From CAVUAN01 sp963739435 (lineage in GTDB: Bacteria > Acidobacteriota > Thermoanaerobaculia > UBA5066 > Gp7-AA6), in assembly GCA_963739435.1 (NCBI GenBank), contig CAVUAN010000016.1, positions 124,001 through 188,000 on the forward strand: a DNA stretch of 64,000 nucleotides, read 5' to 3'. The first letter of the stretch is position 1, and the number at the start of each line of letters is the position of its first letter. The position numbers and the translations under genes were made by a program. The notes beneath the pieces are model-generated. The model did no database searches. It was not told where the DNA came from and was given only the letters and a program-made list of their open reading frames with translations. This document shows, one piece after another, positions 51,689-63,692 of the stretch.

Positions 51689-52351
51689 CTATTTGACGAA
51701 CCCGGTCAGCACTGCGATCGGGAAGGAGATGTTGCCGGCCACGATCAGGACCGCGAAGATCCAGGCCGCGGCGTGGGCGATGCGCATGTAGCGCGGATGC
51801 GAGACGCCGAGCGTCTGGCACATGCTCCAGACGCCATGCTGCAGATGGAAACCCAGAGCCACCATCGCGAAGATGTAGAAGAGCGAAACCGGCACGCTCT
51901 GGAAGCCCACGACGAAGTTGCGGTAGATGTCGCCCTCGACGAAGTGCGGGTGAACCGTGCCGGTCGTGAAGTGGAGGATGTGATAGATCACGAAGAGCAG
52001 CAGGATGACGCCTCCCCACCGCATCGTGCGTGAGGCGTAGGTGGACTCCTTCCATGCCTGCTCGCGATAGCCGAGGGGTCTTGCGCGGCGGCTCTCGAGC
52101 GTCAGGGACGTCGCCGACCAGATGTGCAGCGACACGGCCGTCAGCATCACGGCGCGGACGACCCAGAGCCCGGCTCCGTGGAGGAGCGACCGCAGCAGCA
52201 CGCCGTAGTGGTTGAGCGCCTCGGGCCCGAGATAGACCTGCAGGTTGCCGAGCATGTGGCCGAGGACGAAGCCGAAGAGGATCAGGCCCGTGACCGCCAT
52301 GATCACCTTGCGCCCGATCGAAGAGCCGATAAACCCTGGCGCCTGACTCAT
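51689..52351 (-). CDS. sdhC: Succinate dehydrogenase/fumarate reductase cytochrome b558 subunit
   Basis: The 220-residue membrane anchor that links the enzyme to the quinone pool. Five hydrophobic helices (for example IMAVTGLILFGFVLGHMLGN and MRWGGVILLLFVIYHILHF) carry His residues suited to bind two hemes, as in Bacillus and Wolinella type enzymes with a single fused anchor. No sdhD is present or expected. Gene order sdhC-sdhA-sdhB agrees with this type. It follows the asparaginase gene by 58 bases. Confidence 0.92.
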   Translation of the reverse strand: MSQAPGFIGSSIGRKVIMAVTGLILFGFVLGHMLGNLQVYLGPEALNHYGVLLRSLLHGAGLWVVRAVMLTAVSLHIWSATSLTLESRRARPLGYREQAWKESTYASRTMRWGGVILLLFVIYHILHFTTGTVHPHFVEGDIYRNFVVGFQSVPVSLFYIFAMVALGFHLQHGVWSMCQTLGVSHPRYMRIAHAAAWIFAVLIVAGNISFPIAVLTGFVK

Positions 52352-52409
52352 CTGCTCTCCTTCCTCCTGCGCTCCCCTGCCATCACCCGCAGGTCTGTTG
52401 CCGTCGTCC

Positions 52410-53496
52410 TCAGTACTGGTCGAAATAGCGCTGAATCTGCTTGAGGTCCTTCGTCTGGGTCAGCGCCAGCCGCAGGAGGACCCGCGACTTCTGCGGGTTC
52501 AGATCGAGCGACGCGACGAATCCCATCTTGTCGTCGTCCACCTCCACGTTGCGGCCCACGTTCCCCGTCGTGACCCGCGAGGAGCGCACGCAGATGATGC
52601 CCTTCTTCGCCTGCGCAGCGAGGGCTTTCAACGCGACGTCCGTCATGTTGCCGTTGCCGACGCCCGCGATCACGATGCCCTTCGCTCCGGCCGCGGCCGC
52701 GGCGTCGATCAGGGCCCCGTCCATGTTCTCGTAGGCCATGATGATGTCCACGCGCGGCAGGCACGATGACTTTATCGAGCGAGAACTCGGAGTCCATCGT
52801 GTGCTTCCCTACCGGACCGCGGAACCACTCGGCGTCTCCGTAGGCGACGACCCCGACGAGGCCCCGCAGGGGCGACATGAACGTCTGCACGGCCGTGGTG
52901 CTCGTCTTCGTCAGCGAAGACGCCCCGTGGATCCAATCGTTGATGACGACCAGCACGCCGCGGCCGGCCGCGTCCTTGTTGGCCGCCACCGCCACCGCGT
53001 TGTAGAAGTTGAGGGGGCCGTCGGCCGAGAGGGCCGTCGAGGGGCGCATCGACGCGGTCAGGACGACCGGCTTCCGCGACTTGACGACGAGGTTCAGGAA
53101 GTAGGCGGTCTCCTCGATCGTGTCCGTGCCGTGCGTGATGACGACGCCGTCCACGTCTTTCATCGCGGTCAGCTCGTTGATGCGGCGCGCGAGCTTCAGC
53201 CACACCTCGTCGTTCATGTCCTGCGACCCGATGTTCGAGATCTGCTCGCCCCTGAGGTTGGCGAGCTTCTTGGCCTGCGGCACGGCCGCGAGGAGCTGGT
53301 CGACGCCGACCTGGCCGGAGGTGTACCCGGCCTGGACGTCGCTCGCGGCGGCGCCGGCAATGGTGCCGCCCGTGGCCAGCACGACGACGTTCGGGAGAGG
53401 CCCCTTGGGAGCCGAGCCCGTCTGCGCGATGCCCGGGGTCGCTGCCACGAGAACGAGAGCCGTGAAGACCAGGGAGAGCCCGATGCGCTTCGACAT
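52410..53496 (-). CDS. ansB: Periplasmic L-asparaginase (type II), frameshifted near 52755
   Basis: Hydrolyses asparagine to aspartate and ammonia. The signal peptide (LSLVFTALVLVAATPGIAQ) places it in the periplasm. Both catalytic Thr motifs are present: VVLATGGTIAGAA near residue 40 and VVITHGTDTIEETAYFLN near 118. After VIVPA, near 52755, the frame shifts by one; the rest continues (VDIIMAYENMDGALIDAAAA) to the family end KQIQRYFDQY. About 361 residues if repaired. It lies between the AspT-like transporter (9 bases) and sdhC, in line with supplying aspartate to the pathway. Confidence 0.88.
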
Positions 53497-53505
53497 AAAT
53501 GCCTC

Positions 53506-55184
53506 CTAGCTTGTCAAGAGAACGATGACTGGTCCCCACGCGGTCAGCAGGATGTTGCCGACGGCGTAGGGCACGGTGTAACCGAGCACGGGAAGCTTGC
53601 TCTGGGCTTCGTCCTGGATGGACCGGAGCGCGGCCGTGACCGTCCCGGCGCCGCTGCAGGCGCCAAACAGGATGACGGGATTCATCTTCAGGACCTTGCT
53701 GGCCGAAGAAAAGCGCGACGATGTGGGGCGTGACGGCGACCACGAGGCCGACGAAGAGCAGGCTCGGCCCCGTGCGGCGGAGGCCGTCGACGAATCCCGG
53801 GCCCGCGCCGAGGCCGACGACGCCGATGAAGACCGCGAGGCCGATCGTGTCGAAGACCCAGAGGGCCGCCTCGGGAATCCGGCCGAACGTGGGCCGCACC
53901 GAGCGGAGCCAGCCGAAGACGAGCCCCATGATGAGCGCGCCGCCGCTGGCGGTCAGGGAGAGCGGCATGCCGCCCACCTTGACCGAAAGGAGCCCGACGA
54001 GCCCGCCCACGACGATGCCGAGGCCCACGAAGACGACGTCGGTGGCGCTCGACGGCCGCTCGACGTACCCCAGCGCCTTGCCGGCGCGCTCGACGTCGCG
54101 GGCGGCGCCGGCGAGCGTCATCAGGTCGCCCCGGTTGATGACAGTCGAGGGCACGAACGGGATCTCCTCGCCGCCGCGGACGAGCTTCGAGAGCGCGACG
54201 CCGCGCCCGTGCTTCTCGGCGATCTCGGCGAGCGTCCGCTCCGCCACAGTCTTGTTCGTCACGACCACGTCGAGGACGGCGGCCGGAAACTCCAGCAGCG
54301 TCCGGTCCTCGATCTCGACGCCGATCGGGATCCCGCCCGAGAGAACCCTCCGGCGGGCCGCGATCGCGACGGCGTCGCCGCGGCGCAGCATCGTCGTCGG
54401 GCGCCGCCTCGAGGATCTCTCCCCCGCGGTGAATCTGCTCGACGAAGACCCGCTCGGGAGCAAAGGACTTCTCGAGATCGGCGACACTCCGGTCCGCCCA
54501 CGCCGCGTCGTCGATCCGGTAGGCGCGCAGGTCCCATTCCCGGTATGCCGACGGCGCGCCCGGTCCGAGCTCCTTCCCGCCGGTGATCTCCGCCTCGAGC
54601 TTGCGGCTCTCGGCCTTCAGGTCCACCTTGAGGAGCTTTGGCGCGAGGCTCGAGAGGAACCACACGACGAATCCCGTGCCGACGAGGTAGGACACGGCGT
54701 AGGCCACCGGGATGTTGTTCTGGAGCCGGGTCTTTTCTTCCTCGGGCAGATTGAGGCGCTTGATCGTGTCGCCCGCCGTGCCGATGACCGTCGATTCCGT
54801 GAAGGCTCCGGCCATCAGGCCCGCCGCGGTCCCGCAGTCGTAGTGGAAGATCTTCGCGGCCGCGACCGTGGTGACGAGGCTCGTCACACAGAGAACGACC
54901 GTCAGCGCCACCTGCGGCAGCGCGTTCTTACCGAGCCCCCGGATGAACTGGGGGCCGACCTTGTACCCGGTCGCGAAGAGAAAGAGGTCGAAGAAGACGA
55001 TCTTGACGACCGGGTCGATGGGAATGTTGAGCTGTCCGATGAGGACGCCGGCCAGCAGCGTCCCGACGACGTTTCCGAGCTGGAAGGTCCCGAGCCGAAC
55101 GCGCCCGAGCACGAACCCCACTGCGAGCGTCAGGAAGATGGCGAGCTCGGGATTGTGGCGAAGAGCATCCGTCACGTATTTCAT
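53506..55184 (-). CDS. AspT/YidE-family aspartate antiporter-like protein, two frame shifts
   Basis: A membrane transporter of the aspartate:alanine exchanger family. Architecture: an N-terminal set of helices (AIFLTLAVGFVLGRVRLGTF), a central soluble region with RCK_C-like parts (DAVAIAARRRVLSGGIPIGV), and a C-terminal set of helices with GGALIMGLVFGWLRSVRPTF. Shifts near 54390 and 53700 each need one base; the last part (KMNPVILFGACSGAGTVTAA) is normal. About 560 residues if repaired. Known members exchange aspartate for alanine; in this cluster aspartate for succinate is equally plausible. It starts 14 bases after the DASS gene. Confidence 0.82.
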
Positions 55185-55198
55185 GCAACCCCCCTACC

Positions 55199-57114
55199 TC
55201 AGCGCGCCACCAGGAGGAGCCACGGCGTTCCCACGAGAAGCAGAACCAGAATATTGAAGGCCGTCGTGATCGTTCCGAGCCGGTAGAGCTCGCCCTGCGT
55301 CAGGTATCCGCTCCCGACGACGAGCACGTTCGCGCTCGAGGCCTGGGGCGTGATGGTCGACAAGTAGCTCGTCGAAAAGAGCAGGGCGAAACCGAGCACC
55401 GGCAGCGGAACGCCGAGCTGGGCGCCGACGCCGAGGAAGACGCCGAACAGGGCGAGGACGTGCGCCGTCTGGCTGACGAAGAGGTAGTGGAGCAGGACGT
55501 ACGCCACGACGAGGATGGCGTACGCCGCCACCCACGGGAGGCCGCCCAGGGACGCGCCGAGCCGCTGGCCGAGATAGCCCATGAAGCCGAGCGTATTCAA
55601 CTGGCCGCTCAGGGTGTAGAGGATTGCGAACCATATGAAGGTCGCCAGCACGTCGCCCTGCTGTCCGATGTCCTTCAAGGTCAGGACGCCCGAGGCGAGG
55701 AGCACTCCGAGCCCCAGGAACGCCACCGCCGTCAAGTCGAGCTTCAGCGTCCCGGCGAGCCCCCACAGCACGACCATGACCACGAACGTGACGGCGACGA
55801 TCTTCTCCTGGAGGCTCAGGGGACCCATCCTGGCGAGCGCCTTGCGCGCGGCGGCAGGCGCCTCGGGCGTGGCCTTCACCTCCGGCGGGAAGACCTTGTA
55901 GATCAAAAGCGGCAACAGAGCGAGCGAGAGCAGCGTCGGCACCAGCGAGGCGAGCATCCACGAGCCGAAGGAGATCTGAAAACCCATCGACTTTCCGATC
56001 TCGGCCCCGAGAGGGTTGCCCGCCATCGCGGTCAGCCAGAGCGCCGAGGACAGGGAAAGCGTCGCCATGCCGCAAAACATGAGGTAGGCCCCCATCTTCT
56101 TGCGCGTCGCCTCATCGGGCTTCGAGCCGCCCCCTTCCGCCAGAGACAAGACGAGCGGGTAGAGAACGCCCGAGCGAGCCGTGTCGCTCGGGAACGCGGG
56201 CGCGATCACGGCGTCCAGAAGAAAAATGCTGTAGCCCAGACCCAGAGTCGAGCGCCCGAAGAGCTTGACCACCAGGTGGCCGAGGCGTTCTCCGAGACCG
56301 CACTTCACGATAGCCCGAGCGACCAGGAAGGCGACGACGATCAACAGGATCGTTCCGTTCGCAAACCCCGCGTACGCCTTGGCGGGAGTCAGGACGCCGG
56401 AGAGAACCGAGATGCCAACGGCGAGAACCGACGCGGTCAGGATGGGAAAGGCGCCCATGATGACCGAGCCGATCGTCGCGGCAAAGATCGCAAAGAGATG
56501 CCAGGCCGGGGCGGTGAGCCCTTCGGGAACCGGCCAGAACCAGATGCCGACGCCGAGCGCGACGACGCCGAGGCGCGCGAGAAGGGTCTTCGTGCCGGGA
56601 CTCATCGTCGAGGTCCCGGACCGGCGCGTGCGCCCCTCGATGCTCACGGCGCGCAGGTTGATCTCGCCGCTCTCCTCGTCCACGACGTACTGCCACGCGA
56701 AGGAAAACGTGCCGTGCAGCCCCGCAAAGCGCCCGGTGCCGCCCGTGATCGTGGCGGTAGCCTTGCGGCCGGTTCCGATCGGCTCCGCCTTCATGGTGCA
56801 GAAGACCTTGTCACCGCGCTCGTCGGTCAAGACGGCACGGCCGGTGAGCAAATCCCCGCCGTCGTCGAAGCCGATCACCTCGGAGAGGAAGCCGCGCCCG
56901 AGCCCCTCGCCGCTCGTGATCGTCAGGGGTCCCGTCAGGTGAACGATCGAGGCGGGGCGGTCGCCCTCCGTCGGAAGAAGAACCCTCTGGCCCGAGAGCG
57001 TCCACGCCGCCATGAACGGGCGCCAGGCGTCGGGCGCCGGCTGCCCCGGCGCCGCGGGGACGAGCCCCAGCAGCGCCGAGGAGACGAGCGCAGCGCGAAT
57101 TGGCGCCCGAAGGC

Positions 57115-57118
<4 letters not shown>
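55199..57118 (-). CDS. Fusion of a secreted lipocalin-like domain with a DASS (SLC13) dicarboxylate transporter
   Basis: A 639-residue protein. Residues 1-25 look like a signal peptide (AALVSSALLGLVPAAPG). Residues about 30-165 form a beta-rich domain resembling allene-oxide-cyclase/dirigent barrels (ITGGTGRFAGLHGTFSFAW, then a V-D-E-E-S-G loop). From Met172 (ATG at 56605) a complete SLC13/DASS transporter follows, with about 12 helices (for example FPSDTARSGVLYPLVLSLAE and YLSTITPQASSANVLVVGSG). DASS proteins move C4-dicarboxylates. The inner ATG has no good ribosome-binding site, so the fusion may be real; a missing stop from an indel is the alternative. The start overlaps the aspA stop (ATGA). 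Confidence 0.8.
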
Positions 57119-58529
<1,411 letters not shown>

Positions 58530-58533
<4 letters not shown>

Positions 58534-59796
58534 TGTCCACCTCCCAATTGGAACGAAAAGTTGTACTTGGCCGAGAATTGAACGCGGTAGTCGTCTACAG
58601 CGAAACCGTCGGAGAAGTTCTGCCTCCGGCCCCACTGGAACTCGAGGCCGGTCATGACGTTCTTGACCGGGTAGTAGAGAAGGTTCGTGCTGGCATACTG
58701 GCCGTTCTTGAAGGCCACAGGAGTCTGGCCGTCGCTGTTGGTGATATCGAGCCGCGAGTAGCCGATCGCGCTCGAGAACTTCTCGCTCCAGTTGAAGTCG
58801 TAGTACGCGACCATACCGAAGATCGGCAGCGCCTTGCCGACGACTGGCTGACGCGGATGGCCCGGATTCCTCTGGGTGCCGACGTCGACAGGCGCATCGT
58901 TCATGTAGTTCTCGATGCCGTCGCCATACGTGGCCTCGAGCCGCACATTACCCGTCTTGCCGACCTTGATCACGGAGCTCGCGTTGAAACCCCAGCCGAT
59001 CGCGTGCCCCGAAAGGTTGAACTGGTCCTCGAGCGTGTCGGTCCAGCCGATGTAGCGCACAATCCCGGCGAGCTGGACGTGCCCCCAGCAGTCCCGCCCG
59101 TAGCGGTACGACGCCGTGAGGTCCGGATACGGGAAGTGGCCCTTGATGTTCTGCAGCTCGATGCGGTCGGAGTACTTCCCGCTGTCGCCGCTGGCGCCCG
59201 GCCGCTCCAGGGCGATCATGAGGCGGTGTTCCCCATCGAAGGGAGTCCAGCGCAGCTGGACGTTGCGGAAGAAGACCATCCCGTTGGGGCCCCAGTACTC
59301 GTTCGTGTTCGGGAAGACGTCTCCGTCCATGAAGACGCTGTTCGTCTGGCCGGCGAGGAACTGTCCGAGCGAGCCCCAGGCCTGTCGCAGGCGGATCGTC
59401 GTCTGTCCGGCGTCCACCGCCGACGCCGAAGAGATCGAACTCGAACTCCGTCTTGACCTCTCCGAGGCTCGTCGGGAGCCAGCCCCGCACGCCGAAGCGG
59501 GTCTGGCGCACGCTGAACCAGGTGTTCCCGTTGTCGCCGAACTCGTTCGGAAAGGACGGCAGCTTCGTGGGGCGCTCGACGTCGAACCAGTCCGGATTCA
59601 CCTGCTTGAAGTCGTAGATCGCGTCGACCATGGCGAAGCCGTAGATCTGCATCCGCGGCCCCGCCTTCTCCGGAGCGGCCGCCGGGTCGGAGGCGCCGGC
59701 CTGCGCGCGGCCGGTCGAGGCCAGCGCGAAGAACAGGACGAGACCGACGGCTATGGCGACATCGATTCCTCCTGAAGACCTTTTTGTACTGTTCAT
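58530..59796 (-). CDS. DcaP-like outer-membrane porin (copy 2), frameshifted near 59415
   Basis: First gene of the dicarboxylate cluster. It has a signal peptide (AIAVGLVLFFALASTGRAQA) and a beta-barrel start (MQIYGFAMVDAIYDFKQVNP) typical of DcaP dicarboxylate porins. After EFDLFGVG the frame shifts once near 59415 and continues (DAGQTTIRLRQAWGSLGQFL) to the terminal strand YNFSFQLGGGQ. About 422 residues if repaired. The product is closely related to the porin at 47739-48994, with long shared blocks such as NSVFMDGDVFP and KNVMTGLEFQWGRRQNFSDG. The stop overlaps the aspA start. Confidence 0.82.
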
Positions 59797-59929
59797 GGCA
59801 ACTCCTCCTCGCGGACCGTTAGCCGAAACGTCTGGATTCTGATTCCTTAGGGCGGCCAGCCGCCTGATCCGTTTACATCTCCTGCCCGATGGCCGGATTT
59901 CGCCAATTGCGACTACGTCTCAAGGCTCT

Positions 59930-60580
59930 TCAGAAGTCGAGGCTGATCGAAAAAACAGTCGTCGGGTCCGTCCACCCGGCATTGAAGATGTACAGGGTGA
60001 ACTTCCAGTTCTTGACCGTCCCGCCGACCAGGAATCCCCGCTGAATGTCGAGAGGAGTCTGGTAGGCCCTCGTCCGCTGGGACACCAGCCCCGCCCGGAG
60101 CCAGTCGAAGGGGGCGTAGGTCAATTCGTTCCAGCTGTAGAAATAGTTGTCGGCGCTGTTTCCCGTGTCGAAGAGGTACTCGCCCTCGCTGTATAGCTCG
60201 AGCTTCTTGTAGTCGAGCGTGAGGTGGTAGCCCGGAGCCACCCCGTTGGTCTTGCCGAAGACGCCGCCGACCATCGGCGTCAGCTCGAGAGTCAGGGTCT
60301 TGCCGAACTGGAACGTCGCCCCGAACCAGAGGGACGCCGTGTGGGGAGCCTCGTAGTTGTAGCGGCCTTCCAGATGCAGCCAGCCGCGGTCCGCCGTGAG
60401 CGTCGGCTGGACGTAGTCGCTCTCGTGCGGCACGAAGTACGCGTACGCCGACCCGGAGAACTCCCACTTCGCAGCTTCCGGCTCGGCGGGCGCCGGGCTC
60501 CCGGTCCCCTGTTGCGCGGCTGCCGAAGCCGCCAGCAGAAGGATCAGCGCGCCGGAAATGCTGCGCCCGAGCCCTCTCAT
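59930..60580 (-). CDS. Outer-membrane beta-barrel protein of unknown function
   Basis: A 216-residue protein with a signal peptide (SGALILLLAASAAAQQ, cleavage near residue 23) and alternating aromatic strands (WEFSGSAYAYFVPHESDY, LTLDYKKLELYSEGEYLF), ending in a C-terminal Phe strand (TVFSISLDF). This pattern fits a small outer-membrane barrel. The ATG at 60580 overlaps the stop of the VIT-family gene by four bases. No specific family was recognised. The 133 bases between it and the porin gene show no further gene. Confidence 0.75.
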   Translation of the reverse strand: MRGLGRSISGALILLLAASAAAQQGTGSPAPAEPEAAKWEFSGSAYAYFVPHESDYVQPTLTADRGWLHLEGRYNYEAPHTASLWFGATFQFGKTLTLELTPMVGGVFGKTNGVAPGYHLTLDYKKLELYSEGEYLFDTGNSADNYFYSWNELTYAPFDWLRAGLVSQRTRAYQTPLDIQRGFLVGGTVKNWKFTLYIFNAGWTDPTTVFSISLDF

Positions 60581-61239
60581 CCTCCGAGCGCGATCGTCAG
60601 GGAGACCAGCACCACTCCGATTAAAGCCATCGCCAGACCGAGCACGACGGGGCGCAGTCCGCTGTGGCGCCCCAGCAGGTAGCCGCTCGCAAAAAGCATC
60701 CCCACGGCGATGAAGTTCGACATCCGAGTCGCCCGCGCCGCGTCGGCCAGAAAGAGAAACGGCAGGACCACCGGAAACGTCGAGAGGAACACGATGAGGA
60801 ACACGGCGACGGCCCCGCGGAGGTCCCGTCGGGTCAGCGGCGGCCGGGCCGGCAGCTTCAGGGTCGCCAGCCGCTCGCGCATCAGGTCGAGGTCGGCGGG
60901 GCGGAGGACCGAGGCCAGGATGGGAGGAAGGGCGTCCGCGATAAGGCCGCGGGCGTGCTCGTCCTCCCCCGGCTGTTGAACGGCCTTCAAGATGACGAGG
61001 CCGCGCCCCCGCGCGAGCAGGCCTCCGAGCAGGTACATCACGGCGTCCACGATCCCCCAGGCGGCGTTGCACCCGATCGCGCCGATCAACATCGTGCGGA
61101 CTTCCTGACGGCCGGCGGTGGCGACCGAGAGTGAGCCCGTGAACGTCAGGACCATGATCAGGCCGAAGACGATCTCGGAAAAGCGCTCCAGGGGGTCGAG
61201 GACGTGGCCGCTTCCCTGCTGCTCGACTGGCATGACCAT
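60577..61239 (-). CDS. VIT1/CCC1-like membrane protein
   Basis: A 220-residue membrane protein with about five helices. The N-terminal LERFSEIVFGLIMVLTFTGS and CNAAWGIVDAVMYLLGGL segments match vacuolar iron transporter-like proteins, which move Fe2+ or Mn2+. The cytoplasmic stretch between helices 2 and 3 (about 95-140) lacks a rich cluster of Glu/His metal ligands, so the substrate is uncertain. It is translationally coupled to the downstream barrel gene. Confidence 0.78.
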   Translation of the reverse strand: MVMPVEQQGSGHVLDPLERFSEIVFGLIMVLTFTGSLSVATAGRQEVRTMLIGAIGCNAAWGIVDAVMYLLGGLLARGRGLVILKAVQQPGEDEHARGLIADALPPILASVLRPADLDLMRERLATLKLPARPPLTRRDLRGAVAVFLIVFLSTFPVVLPFLFLADAARATRMSNFIAVGMLFASGYLLGRHSGLRPVVLGLAMALIGVVLVSLTIALGG

Positions 61240-61258
61240 CGGATTCTAGACCACCGAG

Positions 61259-62305
61259 TCAGTAGCCTTCACCCTCCGCGGCCGCCGCGGCCTTCCCCCG
61301 GTGCATGCGGTGGACGATGACGATGTAGAGCACCGCGAGCGGGAGGCCCACCGAGAACCAGCCGAGGGCCGTCTTCAAGCCCCCGGGGTCCCCCGCTGCA
61401 TTGGCGGCCGTCAGGGAGAGAGCCTCGCCGCCGATCGACCGCAGCATCGTCGGAAAGACGCACGCCGCTGTGGCCGTCGAGAGGCCTGCCAGGAAGGCGC
61501 AGGACGCCAGGAACGGCGCGAGGTCCTTGCCTCGCGCGTACCCGGCGAAGACGGACACAAGGCCAGCCACCGCAACCAACGCCAGAATCCAGGCGAGCGG
61601 ACGCGAGGCGAGCGAGGAGAGGAACCCCGGGTTGACCCGCACGGTCGCGAAAGTCACAACCGGCCAGAGCACGGCGACCGCGATGAAGGCGATGCGGCTG
61701 GCCCGGCGGCTGCGCTCCCGGACGGGACCGTCCGTCCTCCAGACGAGGAACGCCCCGCCGTGGCCGACGAGCGCGGCGAGCGCGAAGACGCCAACGAGAA
61801 TCGTGTACCAATCGAGGATCCCGACCGGATCCCGCGCCGAGAAGTCCGTGAAGAGCGGCAGTTCGAACCAGCCCTCGGCCGACAGCGGCACACCGCGCAA
61901 CAGGTTGCCGAGCGCGGCGCCAAAGAACACGGGCAGAAGAACGCTGGCAAACCCGAAGAACACGTCCCACGAGCCGCGCCACACCCGGTCGTTCACGTGG
62001 CTGCGGAACTCGATCGAGATGCCGCGCAGGATGAGGCACCAGAGCACGAGAAAGATGGCGAAGTAGAACCCGGAGATCCCGGAGGCGAGGACCTTCGGGA
62101 ACCCGACGAAGAGCGCGCCGCCCGCGGCGAGCAGCCACACCTCGTTGCCGTCCCAGAACGGGCCGATGGCTGCCAGGACCTGGCGCCGCTCGGCATCCGA
62201 CCGCGCGACGAAGAGGTGAAGCGTGCCGGCGCCGAAGTCGTAGCCGTCGAAGACGACGTAGGCCGTGAGCATCAGGACTGCGATCGCGTACCAGACGTCA
62301 GGCAT
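61259..62305 (-). CDS. cydB: Cytochrome bd-type quinol oxidase subunit II
   Basis: The 348-residue second subunit of a bd-type oxygen reductase, an inner-membrane quinol oxidase. It begins MPDVWYAIAVLMLTAYVVFDGYDFG, the family hallmark with the D-G-Y-D-F-G motif; other conserved blocks are GPFWDGNEVWLLAAGGALFV and PTMLRSIGGEALSLTAANAAG. The start codon overlaps the end of cydA by eight bases. No cydX-like small gene was seen after it. Confidence 0.95.
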   Translation of the reverse strand: MPDVWYAIAVLMLTAYVVFDGYDFGAGTLHLFVARSDAERRQVLAAIGPFWDGNEVWLLAAGGALFVGFPKVLASGISGFYFAIFLVLWCLILRGISIEFRSHVNDRVWRGSWDVFFGFASVLLPVFFGAALGNLLRGVPLSAEGWFELPLFTDFSARDPVGILDWYTILVGVFALAALVGHGGAFLVWRTDGPVRERSRRASRIAFIAVAVLWPVVTFATVRVNPGFLSSLASRPLAWILALVAVAGLVSVFAGYARGKDLAPFLASCAFLAGLSTATAACVFPTMLRSIGGEALSLTAANAAGDPGGLKTALGWFSVGLPLAVLYIVIVHRMHRGKAAAAAEGEGY

Positions 62306-63633
62306 GCGCCACGCCCTCCCCCGGTCCGTGGCCGATCTCGCGGGCCATGAGGAACCCGAAGAGCACCGAGAGGACCGTGTAGAGGCCGCAGAAGCCGATG
62401 AGCGTGAAGAGCACCGTGCCCGAGTGCACAGTCGGGCTGGAGCCCTGCGCCGTCCGGAAGAGCCCGTAGACGAGCCACGGCTGCCGGCCGAGCTCCGCCG
62501 TCATCCAGCCCGCGGTCACCGCGATGTAGGGGAATGGGAACGAGAGCATGAGGACCCAGAGCATGGGCCAGGTCCTTTCGAGCCTTCCCGTCCACAGGAG
62601 CACCGCAGCCAGCCCCATGATGCCGATCAGGATCGTCCCCAGCCCCGCCATGATGTGGAAGGCGTAGTACAGGAGCTCGATCGTTGTCCGGCCAGTCCTT
62701 CTGAGGGAACTCGTCGAGCCCCCGGACGTCGCTGTAGAAGTGGCCGTAGGCCAGGAACGAAAGCATGTCCGGCACGGCGATCGGGTTCTCGAGCCGGCGC
62801 TCCCGGACGTTCGGCTGTCCGATGAGGTTGAGGGAAGCTCGCGAGCCGCTCTCGAAGCGCCCCTCCATCGCGGCCAGGGCGACGGGCTGGTGCTGCGCCA
62901 CGAGCTTGGCCTGGCGATCCCCCGTCGGAAAGGCCACCAACACGCTCGACACGAGACCTGCCGTCACTCCCAGCCGGAGGAACAATCTTGCCGGCGCAAC
63001 GTGCTTGCCCTGCAGGAGGTAGAACGAGCCGAGGGCCGCCACGACGAAGGAGGCCGTGACGACGGTCGATACCATGTTGTGGGCGTACTGCGCGACAGCC
63101 CAGGGGTTCAGCAGGAATCCCCAGAAGTCCGCAAGCACGAGATCCCCGTTGGGCCCGATCGCGTGGCCGGCCGGGTGCTGCATGAAGGCGTTGGTCGCGG
63201 TGATGAAGTAGCCCGAGAGCCAGCTTCCCGCAAAGAGAGCCGTTGCGGCCAGGAAGTGACCGACCCGCGAGAGGCGCTTCTCGCCCCACACGAGCAGCGA
63301 CAGGAAGCTCGACTCGAGGAAGAACGCGAAGAGCCCCTCCATCGCGAGGGTGTGGCCGACGACATTGCCCGCGTAGCGGGAGAACCGCGCCCAGTTGGCT
63401 CCGAACTGGAACTCCATCGGGATCCCGGTCACGACACCCACGGCGAAGTTGATGCCGAAGATCCGGATCCAGAAACGCGCCGCGTCGTTCCATCTCTCGC
63501 CGCCCCGGCGCAGGCCGAGAGCCTTCATCACAAAGATGAGGAAGGCGAGGCCCATCGTCAGGACCGGGAAGAGGTAGTGGTAAACGATCGTGAAGGCGAA
63601 CTGCAGCCGATGGAGAAAGACCGGATCTCCCAT
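62298..63633 (-). CDS. cydA: Cytochrome bd-type quinol oxidase subunit I, frameshifted near 62682
   Basis: The heme-bearing subunit. Conserved blocks: LHRLQFAFTIVYHYLFPVLT at the N-terminus with the heme His, the FQFGANWARFSRYAGNVVG region, and the quinol-binding loop region FPQKDWPDN. The Q-loop is short, as in CioA (cyanide-insensitive) enzymes. Near 62682 one extra base shifts the frame; it continues (IELLYYAFHIMAGLGTILIG) to GHGPGEGVAHA. About 444 residues if repaired. A bd oxidase next to the fumarate cluster fits life at low oxygen. Confidence 0.9.
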
Positions 63634-63692
63634 CAGTTCCCTCCCACCCGGGTCACAGGCCGGATTCTAAGGTCTCCAGATCGAGTGCTGCT

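Noticed and set aside
58534..58635. A 34-residue N-terminal extension of aspartase
   Set aside because: It overlaps the 3' end of the porin gene in another frame; the ATG at 58533 has a good ribosome-binding site and homology begins there.
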